Part shown: positions 42,185-52,488 of the stretch, one piece after another
Position numbering within the stretch: position 1 is the first letter of the stretch
Layout: the number at the start of each line of letters is the position of its first letter
Source of the DNA: Streptomyces sp. NBC_01264
GTDB taxonomy: Bacteria; Actinomycetota; Actinomycetes; Streptomycetales; Streptomycetaceae
Direction: 5' to 3'
DNA: 64,000 nt
Assembly (NCBI RefSeq): GCF_026340675.1
Contig: NZ_JAPEOX010000002.1
Location: 930,001-994,000 of the forward strand
Made by a program: the position numbers and the translations under genes
The notes under the pieces: model-generated
What the model was told of the DNA's origin: nothing
Databases searched by the model: none
Seen by the model: the letters and a program-made list of their open reading frames with translations, nothing else

Positions 42185-42883
42185 ATGAACGTCCGCACGA
42201 CCGCCACCGCGAAGACCCCGGCCACCGCCCGCCGCCGCCTGCCGGCCGCCGCCCTCGTGGCCGGGGCCCTCGTCCTCTCACTGACCGCCTGCGGCGGCGC
42301 GGGCTCCGACCCCGGCGTGGACAAGGCCCGCGCCGCCGGCAACGCGGCCCCGGCCGCGGCCGCGGCCGCCGTACCCCCCACCGCCCCCGAATCGCCCGCG
42401 ACGGCTCCGGAGCGGGGCCCCGCCGAACAGGGCGGGCCCAAGACCTCCCGCGCCCAGGCCATGGCGACCGCCGAGAAGGCGGTGCCCGGCGGCAGGATCA
42501 CGGACGTGGAGCTGGAGACCGAGGACGGCACCCAGGTCTGGGAGATCGACGTCATGACCGCCGAGCCCCGCGTGCACAACCTCACCGTGGACGCGGCCAC
42601 CGGCGCGCTGCTGGGCAACCGGGCCGACCGGATGCCGGATCGCGCGCGCCAGTACCTGGAGATCCCGCTCGCCGAACTGGACGCCGCGAGCGTGGACCGG
42701 GAGGACGCCGTCCGCACCGCCGTGGCGAAGGCCGGCGGGGGCTTCGTCCGCGAACTGTCCATCGAGGGCACCGAGGCCAGGCCGCTGTGGCAGATCGAGG
42801 TCAGTGACGGCTCCGTCCGGCACGAGATCGACATCGACGCGAAGACGGGCGAGGTGACCAGCCACCAGAAGGAGTCGAAGTGA
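42185..42883 (+). CDS. PepSY-domain lipoprotein
   Basis: This 232-residue lipoprotein has a signal ending in LVLSLTACGG (lipobox) and an Ala/Pro-rich spacer. Two PepSY domains follow. The first reads SRAQAMATAEKAVPGGRITD, then VWEIDVMTAEPRVHNLTVDAATGALLG. The second reads DREDAVRTAVAKAGGGFVRE, then RPLWQIEVSDGSVRHEIDIDAKTGEV. PepSY domains inhibit proteases or sense the cell surface. The gene sits directly before a two-component system and behind candidate OmpR-type boxes, so it is probably both a target and an accessory sensor of that system. ATG at 42185 has GGGAGG upstream. Confidence 0.85.
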   Translation: MNVRTTATAKTPATARRRLPAAALVAGALVLSLTACGGAGSDPGVDKARAAGNAAPAAAAAAVPPTAPESPATAPERGPAEQGGPKTSRAQAMATAEKAVPGGRITDVELETEDGTQVWEIDVMTAEPRVHNLTVDAATGALLGNRADRMPDRARQYLEIPLAELDAASVDREDAVRTAVAKAGGGFVRELSIEGTEARPLWQIEVSDGSVRHEIDIDAKTGEVTSHQKESK

Positions 42884-42923
42884 CCCCTCACCAATAGGTA
42901 GGATCCGGACAATAGGCAGCATA

Positions 42924-43605
42924 TTGATCGTCGAGGACGAGGTCTCCCTGACCTCCGTCCTGCGCCGCGGATTCGAGGCCGAGGGGCTCCGGGTCGACGT
43001 GGCCCACGACGGGCACGAGGGCCTGCGGCTCGCGCTCACCGGCGCCCACGACGCGATCGTCCTCGACGTGATGCTGCCCGGCCTCGACGGACACCGCGTG
43101 TGCCGGACCGTACGGGCCGCCGGTCTCTGGACGCCGATCCTGATGCTGACCGCCCGGGACAGCGAGTACGACGAGGCCGAGGGCCTCGACACCGGCGCCG
43201 ACGACTACCTCACGAAGCCCTTCTCCTACCTGGTGCTCCAGGCGCGCCTGCGCGCCCTGCTGCGCCGCGGGGGCGCCGCCCGGCCGGCCGTCGTCGAGGC
43301 GGGCGACCTCGTCCTGGAGCCCGACAGCAAGAGGTGCACGCGGGCCGGGCCGAGATCCCGCTCACCGCCAAGGAGTTCGACCTCCTCGCGGTGCTCGCGC
43401 GGCGTCCGGGGGTCACGGTCTCCAAGGGCGCACTGCTGGAGGAGGTCTGGGACCTGCCCGCGGACAGCGATCCGAACGTGGTGGAGGTGCACGTGAGCGC
43501 GCTGCGCCGCAAGCTCCAGGACCCCTTCGGGGACACCGCGCCGCCCCTGCTGCACACCGCCCGCGGGATCGGCTACCGCCTCGTCCCGCGGCCCGCCGCG
43601 ACCCC

Positions 43606-43609
<4 letters not shown>
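42924..43609 (+). pseudogene. OmpR-family response regulator with a one-base frameshift
   Basis: The receiver domain starts with TTG (LIVEDEVSLTSVLRRGFEAE), has the phosphorylated Asp in AIVLDVMLPG and ends normally with TKPFSYLVLQARLRALLRRG. Sense is lost after LEPDSKRCTRAG near 43340-43352. The winged-helix domain resumes in another frame (EIPLTAKEFDLLAVLARRPG, then DPNVVEVHVSALRRKLQ and GIGYRLVP). Inserting one G in the GGG run at about 43346-43350 restores a normal 229-residue protein. As read, the DNA-binding domain is lost. A real lesion or a homopolymer base-call error are both possible. The stop overlaps the kinase start (GTGA). Confidence 0.85.
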
Positions 43610-45150
<1,541 letters not shown>

Positions 45151-45213
45151 CCCCTCCCATAGCCACCCCGTGCGACCGAAGGATTTCCGGTCAGTTAAGC
45201 TTTTTCACGCAGG

Positions 45214-45254
45214 TCTTCCCGTCCGGGTGGTTGGAGCCAGTCCGGACGGGAAGA
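45214..45254. terminator. Inverted repeat, probable terminator after the histidine kinase
   Basis: TCTTCCCGTCCGG (45214-45226) and CCGGACGGGAAGA (45242-45254) are perfect 13-bp arms with a 15-nt loop. No T-run follows, so an operator for the mel operon is an alternative. Confidence 0.5.
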
Positions 45255-45279
45255 TCATCCAACTAGTTCGACCGGCAAC

Positions 45280-45301
45280 TTATCCGCGCATGTCTGGATA
45301 A
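45280..45301. promoter_or_regulatory. Inverted repeat TTATCC-N10-GGATAA upstream of melC1
   Basis: TTATCC at 45280-45285 and GGATAA at 45296-45301 are perfect inverted copies about 40 bp before the melC1 ATG. The AT-rich sequence stands out locally and may be the promoter or operator region. Confidence 0.4.
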
Positions 45302-45340
45302 CAGCCCTCCGTTCTCCGCGCCCTGATACCTCTTCAGGCC

Positions 45341-45745
45341 ATGAACAAGATCACCCGCCGACAGGCCTTAAGCGCCACCGCCGGCGCACTCACCGCCCTC
45401 GGCCTCGCCGGCGCCACCGCGCACGCAGCCGTCACCGGATCCCGTACCGCCGGCCCCGCAAGCCCCGCGGGCACCATCGACGAGGTCTACCAGGGCCGCC
45501 GCATACGGATCGTCCCCACCTCGGGCGGCGGGGACGGCCACGGTGGCCACCACGGCGGCCACCAGTCCCCCGGCCAGCCGACCGTCCTCATAGACGGCCG
45601 CGAACTGCACGTGATGCGGAACGCCGACGGCAGCTGGATCAGCGTGGTCAACCACTACGAGACCTTCTCCGGCCCGCTCCCGCTCGCCCGCGCCGCCGTG
45701 CGCGAGCTCCAGGGCGCCACCCTCGTCCCGATGGGCGGCATGTGA
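45341..45745 (+). CDS. melC1: Tyrosinase cofactor/copper chaperone MelC1
   Basis: This 134-residue protein has a Tat signal ([20 protein letters not shown], cut after about residue 30). It continues as the MelC1 fold with [11 protein letters not shown], the His-rich GHGGHHGGH copper-binding stretch and [20 protein letters not shown], then [18 protein letters not shown]. MelC1 binds tyrosinase, delivers copper and carries it out by the Tat route. The stop overlaps the melC2 start region, and the gene pair forms the classical melanin operon. Confidence 0.94.
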   Translation: MNKITRRQALSATAGALTALGLAGATAHAAVTGSRTAGPASPAGTIDEVYQGRRIRIVPTSGGGDGHGGHHGGHQSPGQPTVLIDGRELHVMRNADGSWISVVNHYETFSGPLPLARAAVRELQGATLVPMGGM

Positions 45746-46608
45746 TGACGATCCGCAAGAACCAGGCCACGCTCACCCCCGAGGAGAAGCGGGCGTTCGT
45801 CGCGGCGCTCCTCGAACTGAAGCGCACCGGCCGCTACGACCGCTTCGTCACCACGCACAACGGCTTCATCATGAGCGACACCGACTCCGGTGACCGGGTC
45901 GGCCACCGCTCCCCCTCCTTCCTGCCCTGGCACCGCCGGTTTCTGCTGGAGTTCGAGGCCGCGCTGCAGGCGGTGGATCCGTCGGTGGCCCTGCCCTACT
46001 GGGACTGGACGGCCGACCGGACCGCCCGCTCCTCCCTCTGGGCCGCCGACTTCCTCGGCGGCACCGGACGGGCCCGGGACGGGCAGGTGCTCGACGGACC
46101 GTTCGCGTACGCGGCGGGCAAGTGGGAGATAGCCGTACGGGTGGACGGGCGCTCGTACCTGCGCCGCGCACTCGGCACCGGCGTGGCCCAACTGCCGACC
46201 AGGGCCGAGGTGGACTCCGTCCTCGCGATGCCGGTGTACGACGCGGCCCCGTGGAACAGTTCCTCCGGCGGCTTCCGCAACAACCTGGAGGGCTGGCGCG
46301 GGGCCAACCTGCACAACCGGGTGCACGTGTGGGTGGGCGGCCAGATGGCCACCGGGGTCTCCCCCAACGACCCGGTGTTCTGGATGCACCACGCCTTCAT
46401 CGACAAGCTGTGGGCCGACTGGCAGGCACTGCACCCGCAGTCGGCCTACCTGCCGGCCGCGGGCACCCCGAACGTCGTGGACCTGAACGACACCATGCGG
46501 CCGTGGAACGACGTGACCCCGGCCGACATGCTGGACCACCGGAAGTTCTACACCTTCGACACCGAGCCGGCGGCGGCGGCCGCCGGGGCCGCAGCCAGCC
46601 AGCGGTAG
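45745..46608 (+). CDS. melC2: Tyrosinase MelC2
   Basis: This is a 287-residue type-3 copper enzyme without its own signal. The CuA site is HNGF and RSPSFLPWHRRFLLEFE. The CuB site is LHNRVHVWVGGQM and FWMHHAFIDKLWADWQ. The conserved WDWTADRT is also present. It oxidises tyrosine to dopaquinone, giving melanin, and is exported with MelC1. The ATG at 45745 starts within the melC1 stop (TGATG) and gives the family-typical [11 protein letters not shown]; the GTG at 45742 is in frame but less likely. Its last 61 bases overlap the end of the opposite-strand response regulator gene, so the C-terminus PAAAAAGAAASQR lies in an antisense coding overlap. Confidence 0.95.
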   Translation: MTIRKNQATLTPEEKRAFVAALLELKRTGRYDRFVTTHNGFIMSDTDSGDRVGHRSPSFLPWHRRFLLEFEAALQAVDPSVALPYWDWTADRTARSSLWAADFLGGTGRARDGQVLDGPFAYAAGKWEIAVRVDGRSYLRRALGTGVAQLPTRAEVDSVLAMPVYDAAPWNSSSGGFRNNLEGWRGANLHNRVHVWVGGQMATGVSPNDPVFWMHHAFIDKLWADWQALHPQSAYLPAAGTPNVVDLNDTMRPWNDVTPADMLDHRKFYTFDTEPAAAAAGAAASQR

Positions 46609-47270
46609 TGCAGTTCGGGGCGGCCGACCTGGCCGTACCGGGGGGTGCGGTCCGCGCGGCCGGTGTCCACCAGGTGCTCCAGGTACCGGCGGGCGGTGAT
46701 CCGGGAGATCCCGGCCGCCTCGGCCGTCCCGCCCGCGGTCAGCCCCTCGGGGGCCGCCCGCAGCAGCGCGGCGACCCGCTCCAGGGTCGGGCCGCCGATC
46801 CCCTTGGGCAGTTCGGCCGGCCGGGGTGAGCGCAGGGCCGCCATCGCGCGGTCCACATCGTCCTGGCCGGCCGCCTCGCCCGCCGCGGTCGCGCGGAACT
46901 CCGCATAGCGCAGGAGCCGTTCGCGCAGGGTGGGGAAGGCGAAGGGCTTCAGTACGTACTGCACCACCCCGAGCGAGACGCTCTCGCGGACGACCCCCAG
47001 GTCCCGCGCCGAGGTCACCACGATCACGTCCGCCGGGTGCCCGGCGGCGCGCAGGCCGCGCGCGAAGCGCAGCCCGTGCCCGTCGGGCAGGGTCAGGTCG
47101 AGCAGCAGCAGGTCGATCCGGGTCCGGTCCAGGACGCGGGTGGCCTCGGCGAGGGAGTGCACGACCGCGACGGCGGTGAAGCCGGGCACCCGCCCGACGT
47201 ACAGCGCGTGCGCGTCGGCGGCCACCGGATCGTCCTCGACGACGAGGACCCGCACCTCGGGCGTGCTCAT
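46548..47270 (-). CDS. CitB/DpiA-family response regulator
   Basis: This is a 240-residue regulator with receiver VRVLVVEDDPVAADAHALYV and phosphoacceptor Asp in LLLLDLTLPDGHG (near residue 55), then TSARDLGVVRESVSLGVVQYVLKPFAFP. The C-terminal winged helix is GLTAGGTAEAAGISRITARRYLEHLV, then GRADRTPRYGQVGRPELHYRW. This is the CitB class that controls citrate and C4-dicarboxylate uptake. The ATG overlaps the kinase's stop codon (ATGA), the kinase lying downstream. The divergent DctA-type gene is the probable target. The final residues lie antisense to the melC2 end. Confidence 0.92.
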   Translation of the reverse strand: MSTPEVRVLVVEDDPVAADAHALYVGRVPGFTAVAVVHSLAEATRVLDRTRIDLLLLDLTLPDGHGLRFARGLRAAGHPADVIVVTSARDLGVVRESVSLGVVQYVLKPFAFPTLRERLLRYAEFRATAAGEAAGQDDVDRAMAALRSPRPAELPKGIGGPTLERVAALLRAAPEGLTAGGTAEAAGISRITARRYLEHLVDTGRADRTPRYGQVGRPELHYRWLAAAPAAAAAGSVSKV

Positions 47271-48880
47271 GCCTCCCCTTCCCCGCGCGGCTCCCTGCGC
47301 GCCGGCAGCCGTACGGTGAACCGCGCGCCCCCGTCGGGCAGTTGCTCGGCGTCCGCACTTCCGCCGTGCCGGTGGGCCACCTGCCGCACCAGCGCGAGGC
47401 CCAGGCCCCGCCCCTCACCCTTGCCCGACCAGCCGCGCCGGAACACGTCGGCGCCCTCGGGAAGTCCGGGACCGTTGTCCGCCACGCCGATCAGCACCCC
47501 GCGCCCGTGGGGGCCGGTGGGGCCGTCGGGGCCGATGGTGACGGAAATCCGGCCGCCGGGCACGCCGGTGAGAGCGTCGACGGCGTTGTCGACGAGGTTC
47601 CCCAGCACGGTGACCAGGTCCCGAGCGGGCGGGCCGCCGGGCCCGGCGTCGATGGCTCCGCTGTCCGGGGTGACGACCAGCTCGACCCCCCGCTCGTGGG
47701 CCTGAGCGGCCTTGCCGAGCAGCAGGGCGACGAGCACGGGCTCGCCGACGGCGGCGATCACCTCGTCGGTCAGGGCCTGGGCGAGGGACAGTTCGGCGGT
47801 GGCGAACTCCACCGCTTCGCGGCTGCGGCCGAGTTCGATGAGCGAGACCACGGTGTGCAGCCGGTTGGCCGCCTCGTGGGCCTGCGCGCGCAGCGCCCGG
47901 GTGAATCCGCGTTCCTGGTCCAGTTCCCCGGTCAGCGACAGCAGTTCGGTGTGGTCGCGCAGGGTGATCACGGTGCCGCGGCGGCCACCGCCGGCGACGG
48001 GCGCGCTGTTGAGCACGAGCACCCGGTCCGCCGTCAGATGGACCTCGTCCACCCGGGGCCGGTCGGCGAGCAGGGCCCCGGTGAGCGGGGCGGGCAGGCC
48101 GAGGTCGGCGACCCCGGTCCCCTTGATCTCCCCGCGCAGGCCGAGGAGTTCGCGGCCGGCGTCGTTGACGAGGGTGATCCGGCGGCGGCCGTCGAGCATC
48201 AGCAGCCCTTCGCGGACCCCGTGCAGGGCCGCCTGGTGGTAGTCGTACATCCGGCTCAGCTCGGCGGCGTTCATCCCGTGGGTGTGGCGGCGCAGCCGGG
48301 CGTTGATGACGTAGGTGCCCGCCCCGCCGAGGGCCAGGGCCCCGCCGGCCATCCAGGCGAGGGCGGAGAGCCGCGCGGCGAGGCGGGCGCTGACCGCGCG
48401 GACGGTGATGCCGGCGGCGACCATGCCGATGACCCGGCCGTCGTCGGTGATCGGGGTGACCACGCGGAGGGAGGGGCCGAGGGTGCCGGTGTAGGTCTCG
48501 CTGAAGGTCTCGCCCCGCAGGGCGGGGGCGGTGTTGCCGAGGAAGCGTTCGCCGATGCGCATCGGGTCGGGGTGGGTCCAGCGCCGTCCGTCCGGAGCCA
48601 TGATCGTCACGAAGTCCACGCCCGCGTCCACGCGGACCCGCTCCGCGTAGGGCTGCAGGACCTCGCGACCGCTCCCCCGCGCCGCGTCCCGGACCGACGG
48701 GGAGTCCGCGACCGCGCGGGCCACCGCTCCGGTCTGGCGCCGGGCGGCCTCCTCGGCCTGGTCGCGGGCGGTCGCGTAGGCGAAGACGGCGCACCCGGCG
48801 ACGACCGCGGCGACCAGCACCACCTGCATGGCGAAGAGCTGGCCGGCGAGGCTGCGCGGCGGCCGGAGGAAGCGGAACAT
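47267..48880 (-). CDS. CitA/DcuS-family sensor histidine kinase
   Basis: This is a 537-residue kinase. TM1 near 12-35 is followed by a PAS-type extracellular sensor with DFVTIMAPDGRRWTHPDPMRIGERF, then VVTPITDDGRVIGMVAAGI, then TM2. A cytoplasmic PAS domain (MYDYHQAALHGVREGLLMLD, then DGRRRITLVNDAGRELLG) precedes the H-box QAHEAANRLHTVVSLIELG (His near 332). ATP-site motifs LVTVLGNLVDNAVDAL and VADNGPGLP lead to GRGLGLALVRQVAHRHGG. The architecture is that of citrate/C4-dicarboxylate sensors. ATG at 48880 starts right before the first membrane segment. The adjacent DctA-type transporter fits a dicarboxylate signal. Confidence 0.92.
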   Translation of the reverse strand: MFRFLRPPRSLAGQLFAMQVVLVAAVVAGCAVFAYATARDQAEEAARRQTGAVARAVADSPSVRDAARGSGREVLQPYAERVRVDAGVDFVTIMAPDGRRWTHPDPMRIGERFLGNTAPALRGETFSETYTGTLGPSLRVVTPITDDGRVIGMVAAGITVRAVSARLAARLSALAWMAGGALALGGAGTYVINARLRRHTHGMNAAELSRMYDYHQAALHGVREGLLMLDGRRRITLVNDAGRELLGLRGEIKGTGVADLGLPAPLTGALLADRPRVDEVHLTADRVLVLNSAPVAGGGRRGTVITLRDHTELLSLTGELDQERGFTRALRAQAHEAANRLHTVVSLIELGRSREAVEFATAELSLAQALTDEVIAAVGEPVLVALLLGKAAQAHERGVELVVTPDSGAIDAGPGGPPARDLVTVLGNLVDNAVDALTGVPGGRISVTIGPDGPTGPHGRGVLIGVADNGPGLPEGADVFRRGWSGKGEGRGLGLALVRQVAHRHGGSADAEQLPDGGARFTVRLPARREPRGEGEA

Positions 48881-49006
48881 GGCGCTCAGTGTGCACCCGG
48901 GCGTGAACTCAATGAACGCAAGGGTGACCGGGGTCACAGGGCGGGCGATGGTCCTCCCGGGACGCCTTCGCCATCAGGGAGGCGAAGGGCACTACCAGGA
49001 GGCATC

Positions 49007-50359
49007 GTGGCCGCCAGACGCGACAAGACGCATTATCTGTACATCGCGGTGATCGGGGCGGTGCTGCTCGGCATCGCCGTCGGCTTCGCCGCACCCGGCA
49101 CGGCCGTGGAGCTCAAGCCGCTGGGCACCGGGTTCGTCAACCTCATCAAGATGATGATCTCGCCCGTGATCTTCTGCACGATCGTGCTGGGCATCGGCTC
49201 GGTGCGCAAGGCCGCCAAGGTCGGCGCGGTGGGCGGGCTGGCGCTCGGCTACTTCATGGTGATGTCCACGGTGGCGCTGGCCATCGGGCTGCTCGTGGGC
49301 AACCTGCTGGAGCCCGGCAGCGGGCTGCACCTGACCGAGGCGGCCCGGCACGCCGGTGAGGCGCAGGCGAAGGCGGGCGGAGCGGAGAGCACGGTCGAGT
49401 TCCTGCTGGGGATCATCCCGACCACGCTGGTGTCCGCCTTCACCGGGGGCGAGGTGCTCCAGACGCTGCTGGTGGCACTGCTCTGCGGGTTCGCGCTCCA
49501 GGCCATGGGCACGGCGGGCGAGCCGGTGCTGCGCGGGATCGGGCACGTGCAGAAGCTGGTGTTCCGCGTGCTCGCCATGATCATGTGGGCGGCGCCGGTG
49601 GGCGCCTTCGGCGCGATCGCGGCGGTGGTCGGGGCGACCGGGATGGACGCCCTCACCTCCCTCGCGGTCATCATGATCGGGTTCTACACGACCTGCCTGC
49701 TGTTCGTCTTCGTGGTCCTGGGCACGCTGCTGCGCCTGTGTACGGGGATCAGCGTCTTCTCCCTGCTGCGCTACCTGGGCCGGGAGTTCCTGCTGATCCT
49801 GTCCACCTCCTCCTCGGAATCGGCGCTGCCCCGGCTGATCGCGAAGATGGAGCACGTGGGCGTCTCGCGGCCGGTCGTCGGCATCACGGTCCCGACGGGC
49901 TACTCCTTCAACCTGGACGGGACCGCGATCTATCTGACGATGTCCTCGCTCTTCGTCGCGGAGGCGATGGGCAAGCCGCTGGCGCTGGGCGAGCAGATCT
50001 CCCTGCTGCTGTTCATGATCGTGGCCTCGAAGGGTGCTGCCGGGGTCACGGGCGCGGGACTGGCCACGCTCGCCGGAGGACTGCAGTCGCACCGGCCTGA
50101 ACTCGTCGACGGCGTCGGCCTGATCGTGGGCATCGACCGGTTCATGAGCGAGGCCAGGGCGCTGACGAACTTCGCCGGCAACGCGATCGCGACCGTGCTG
50201 ATCGGCACCTGGACGAAGGAGTTCGACCGGGCCCGGGCCACCGAAGTCCTCGCGGGACGCCTGCCGTTCGACGAGAGCACGCTCACCGACGACGGGCACG
50301 AGCAGGCCGCGGACCTGCCCGCCCAGCCGGGCGTCGCCAAGGACGGCGTCCCCGTCTGA
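49007..50359 (+). CDS. dctA: C4-dicarboxylate:cation symporter, DctA family
   Basis: This is a 450-residue DAACS-family transporter with eight or so membrane helices. Diagnostic segments are FVNLIKMMISPVIFCTIVLG, the Ser-rich re-entrant loop ILSTSSSESALPRL, GYSFNLDGTAIYLTMSSLFVA and IASKGAAGVTGAG-like VASKGAAGVTGAGLATLA, then LIVGIDRFMSEARALTNFAGNAIATVL. It imports succinate, fumarate or malate. GTG at 49007 has a strong AGGAGG. It is divergent from a CitA/CitB two-component system, which probably activates it in response to external dicarboxylates. Confidence 0.94.
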   Translation: MAARRDKTHYLYIAVIGAVLLGIAVGFAAPGTAVELKPLGTGFVNLIKMMISPVIFCTIVLGIGSVRKAAKVGAVGGLALGYFMVMSTVALAIGLLVGNLLEPGSGLHLTEAARHAGEAQAKAGGAESTVEFLLGIIPTTLVSAFTGGEVLQTLLVALLCGFALQAMGTAGEPVLRGIGHVQKLVFRVLAMIMWAAPVGAFGAIAAVVGATGMDALTSLAVIMIGFYTTCLLFVFVVLGTLLRLCTGISVFSLLRYLGREFLLILSTSSSESALPRLIAKMEHVGVSRPVVGITVPTGYSFNLDGTAIYLTMSSLFVAEAMGKPLALGEQISLLLFMIVASKGAAGVTGAGLATLAGGLQSHRPELVDGVGLIVGIDRFMSEARALTNFAGNAIATVLIGTWTKEFDRARATEVLAGRLPFDESTLTDDGHEQAADLPAQPGVAKDGVPV

Positions 50360-50420
50360 CGGGAACGTCCGGCGGACCGGCCGGACAGGGCTCGCCCCCA
50401 CGGTGCCCAGCCCGGCCGGT

Positions 50421-50448
50421 CCCGACACCTCGGGCGGGAGTCTTTTTT
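50421..50448 (+). terminator. Rho-independent terminator after dctA
   Basis: CCCGA (50421-50425) pairs with TCGGG (50430-50434) and is followed, after a short G-rich stretch, by six T residues at 50443-50448. The stem is short but the T-run is striking in this GC-rich DNA. Confidence 0.6.
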
Positions 50449-50537
50449 CAGCCAAGATCGCATCAACCGTCTAGCTGTAAAAGGTACTTCCATATCGGGG
50501 CACGCTTCTGACATCTTGCGTCCACCACTCGTTTCGT

Positions 50538-50573
50538 ACGGCCCGGTAGGTGCCACCCGCACCGCCGGGCCGT
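50538..50573 (+). promoter_or_regulatory. Leader hairpin immediately before the subtilase ribosome binding site
   Basis: ACGGCCCGG (50538-50546) and CCGGGCCGT (50565-50573) form a perfect 9-bp stem only five bases before the GGAGG at 50578-50582. Refolding or protein binding here could control translation. Confidence 0.45.
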
Positions 50574-50587
50574 CTTCGGAGGACGCA

Positions 50588-52393
50588 TTGATACCCCACA
50601 TATCCAGCCGACCTCGACGCACCCTCGTACTGGCGGCCGCCCTGGCCGCCCTGGCCTTCGGGGCCCCGGCCGCGATCGCCGGCACGGCGCCCGTCTCCCC
50701 GGCGGGCATCCCCGGCACCTCCGCCCCCGCCAAGGCTCAGGCCCCGGCGCCGACTTCCCAGAGTGCGACCTGGGCTGCCGGCACCCGCGCCTACGTGGTG
50801 ATCACCGCCGCGGGTGACAGCTCCGCGGTCCGTTCGGCCGTCACGGCGAACGGCGGCACGGTCTTCTCGTACTACGACCAGATCGGCGTGATCGTCGCCC
50901 ACTCGACCTCCTCGACCTTCGCCGCCACCATGCGCGGGGTCAGCGGGGTCCAGAAGGTCGGCGCGACGCGCACCTCGGACGTACCGGCCGACGCCTACAA
51001 CCCGGCGCTGCCCGCCAACCCGTCCCAGTCGACGACCCCCGCGGGCGAGCCCGTACGGGCCGACATGAGCCAGATCAAGGCCGACCAGGCCTGGGCCGTG
51101 ACCACCGGCTCGGCCTCCGTCAAGGTCGGCATCCTGGACACCGGCGTCGACGACCAGCACCAGGACCTGGCGCCGAACTTCAACGCCGCGGACTCGGCCT
51201 CCTGCGCCTACGGCAAGGCCGACACCCGGGCCGGCGCCTGGCGCGACGTGGACACCCACGGCACGCACGTGGCCGGCTCCGTGGCCGCCGCGAAGAACGG
51301 CAAGGGCGTCGTCGGCGTGGCCCCGGGCGTGAAGATTTCCTCGGTCCGCGTGGCCGAGCCGGGCACCTCCTTGTTCTTCGCAGAGAACACCATCTGCGCC
51401 TTCGTGTGGTCCGGCGACCACGGTTTCAAGGTCACCAACAACAGCTATTACACGGACCCGTGGCAGTTCAACTGCCCGGACAACATCGACCAGGCCGCGA
51501 TCATCGAGGGCGTCAAGCGCGCCCAGGAGTACGCGGAGAGCAAGGGCTCGCTCCAGGTCGCCGCGGCGGGCAACGAGAACTACGACCTCGCCAACAAGAC
51601 CACCGACTCGGCGAGCCCCAACGACTCGACGCCGACCACCCGGACCATCACCAACGCCTGCCTCGACATCCCGACCGAGCTTCCGGGCGTGGTCACGGTC
51701 GCGGCCAACGGCACCGGGACCACCAAGGCCTCGTTCTCCAACTTCGGCCAGGGCGTCATCGACGTCGCGGCGCCGGGCAGCAACGTCTACTCCACCGCTC
51801 CGGGCGGCGGTTACAGCACCAAGAGCGGCACCTCGATGGCCACCCCGCACGTCGTGGGCGTCGCGGCGCTCATCGCCAGTGCCAACCCGACCTTCACCCC
51901 GGCGCAGATCCGCACCGCGCTGGCCACCCAGGCCAACGACACCGCCTGCCCGTCGGACACGCGCTGCAAGGGCACCACGGCCAACAACGGGTTCTTCGGC
52001 GAGGGCCAGGTCGACGCGCTGAAGGCGGTCGGCGGCTCGACCCCGCCTCCCGGCAAGTACTTCGAGAACCTTAACGACGTCGCGATCACCGACAACGCGA
52101 CCGTGAACAGCGCCATCACCGTCAGCGGGGTGACCGGCAACGCGCCGGCCACCCTCAAGGTGGGCGTGGACATCAAGCACACCTACATCGGTGACCTCAA
52201 GGTCGACCTCGTGGCTCCGGACGGTTCCGTCTACGTCCTCAGCAACCGGGCCGGCGGCAGCACGGACAACATCATCCAGACCTTCACGGTCAACGCCTCC
52301 TCCGAGGTCGCGAACGGCGTCTGGACCCTCCGTGTGAACGACAACGCCAACTCGGACACCGGCAAGATCGACGCCTGGAACCTGACCTTCTGA
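50588..52393 (+). CDS. Secreted S8 subtilisin-like protease with C-terminal P-domain
   Basis: This 601-residue secreted protease has a signal (RPRRTLVLAAALAALAFG, cut near AIAG). A propeptide follows to about residue 150 (TRAYVVITAAGDSSAVRSAV, an inhibitor I9-like segment). The catalytic domain has Asp in GILDTGVD near 183, His in DTHGTHVAG near 224, Asn in AAAGNENY and Ser in SGTSMATPH near 416. The C-terminal 100 residues form a P/proprotein-convertase beta-sandwich (VTGNAPATLKVGVDIKHTYI, then GDLKVDLVAPDGS and WTLRVNDNANSDTG). TTG at 50588 is taken because GGAGG lies five bases upstream and the signal peptide follows directly. A leader hairpin stands just upstream. Confidence 0.94.
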   Translation: MIPHISSRPRRTLVLAAALAALAFGAPAAIAGTAPVSPAGIPGTSAPAKAQAPAPTSQSATWAAGTRAYVVITAAGDSSAVRSAVTANGGTVFSYYDQIGVIVAHSTSSTFAATMRGVSGVQKVGATRTSDVPADAYNPALPANPSQSTTPAGEPVRADMSQIKADQAWAVTTGSASVKVGILDTGVDDQHQDLAPNFNAADSASCAYGKADTRAGAWRDVDTHGTHVAGSVAAAKNGKGVVGVAPGVKISSVRVAEPGTSLFFAENTICAFVWSGDHGFKVTNNSYYTDPWQFNCPDNIDQAAIIEGVKRAQEYAESKGSLQVAAAGNENYDLANKTTDSASPNDSTPTTRTITNACLDIPTELPGVVTVAANGTGTTKASFSNFGQGVIDVAAPGSNVYSTAPGGGYSTKSGTSMATPHVVGVAALIASANPTFTPAQIRTALATQANDTACPSDTRCKGTTANNGFFGEGQVDALKAVGGSTPPPGKYFENLNDVAITDNATVNSAITVSGVTGNAPATLKVGVDIKHTYIGDLKVDLVAPDGSVYVLSNRAGGSTDNIIQTFTVNASSEVANGVWTLRVNDNANSDTGKIDAWNLTF

Positions 52394-52431
52394 TCCTCGG
52401 GCCCTCCGGCCTTCCGATCAGTGGCGCCACG

Positions 52432-52471
52432 GGGGCCATCGGGGAGCGGTACGCCGCACCCCGGTGGCCCC
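52432..52471. terminator. Bidirectional terminator hairpin between convergent subtilase and FhuF-like genes
   Basis: GGGGCCATCGGGG (52432-52444) pairs with CCCCGGTGGCCCC (52459-52471) at 12 of 13 positions plus one G-T pair. It lies between the two convergent stop codons. Confidence 0.7.
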
Positions 52472-52488
52472 TTGGGCCCGTCGGCGGC

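Noticed and set aside
47342..49006. A possible large N-terminal extension of DctA
   Set aside because: It would be antisense to the CitA-type kinase. Transporter homology and the AGGAGG site place the start at 49007.
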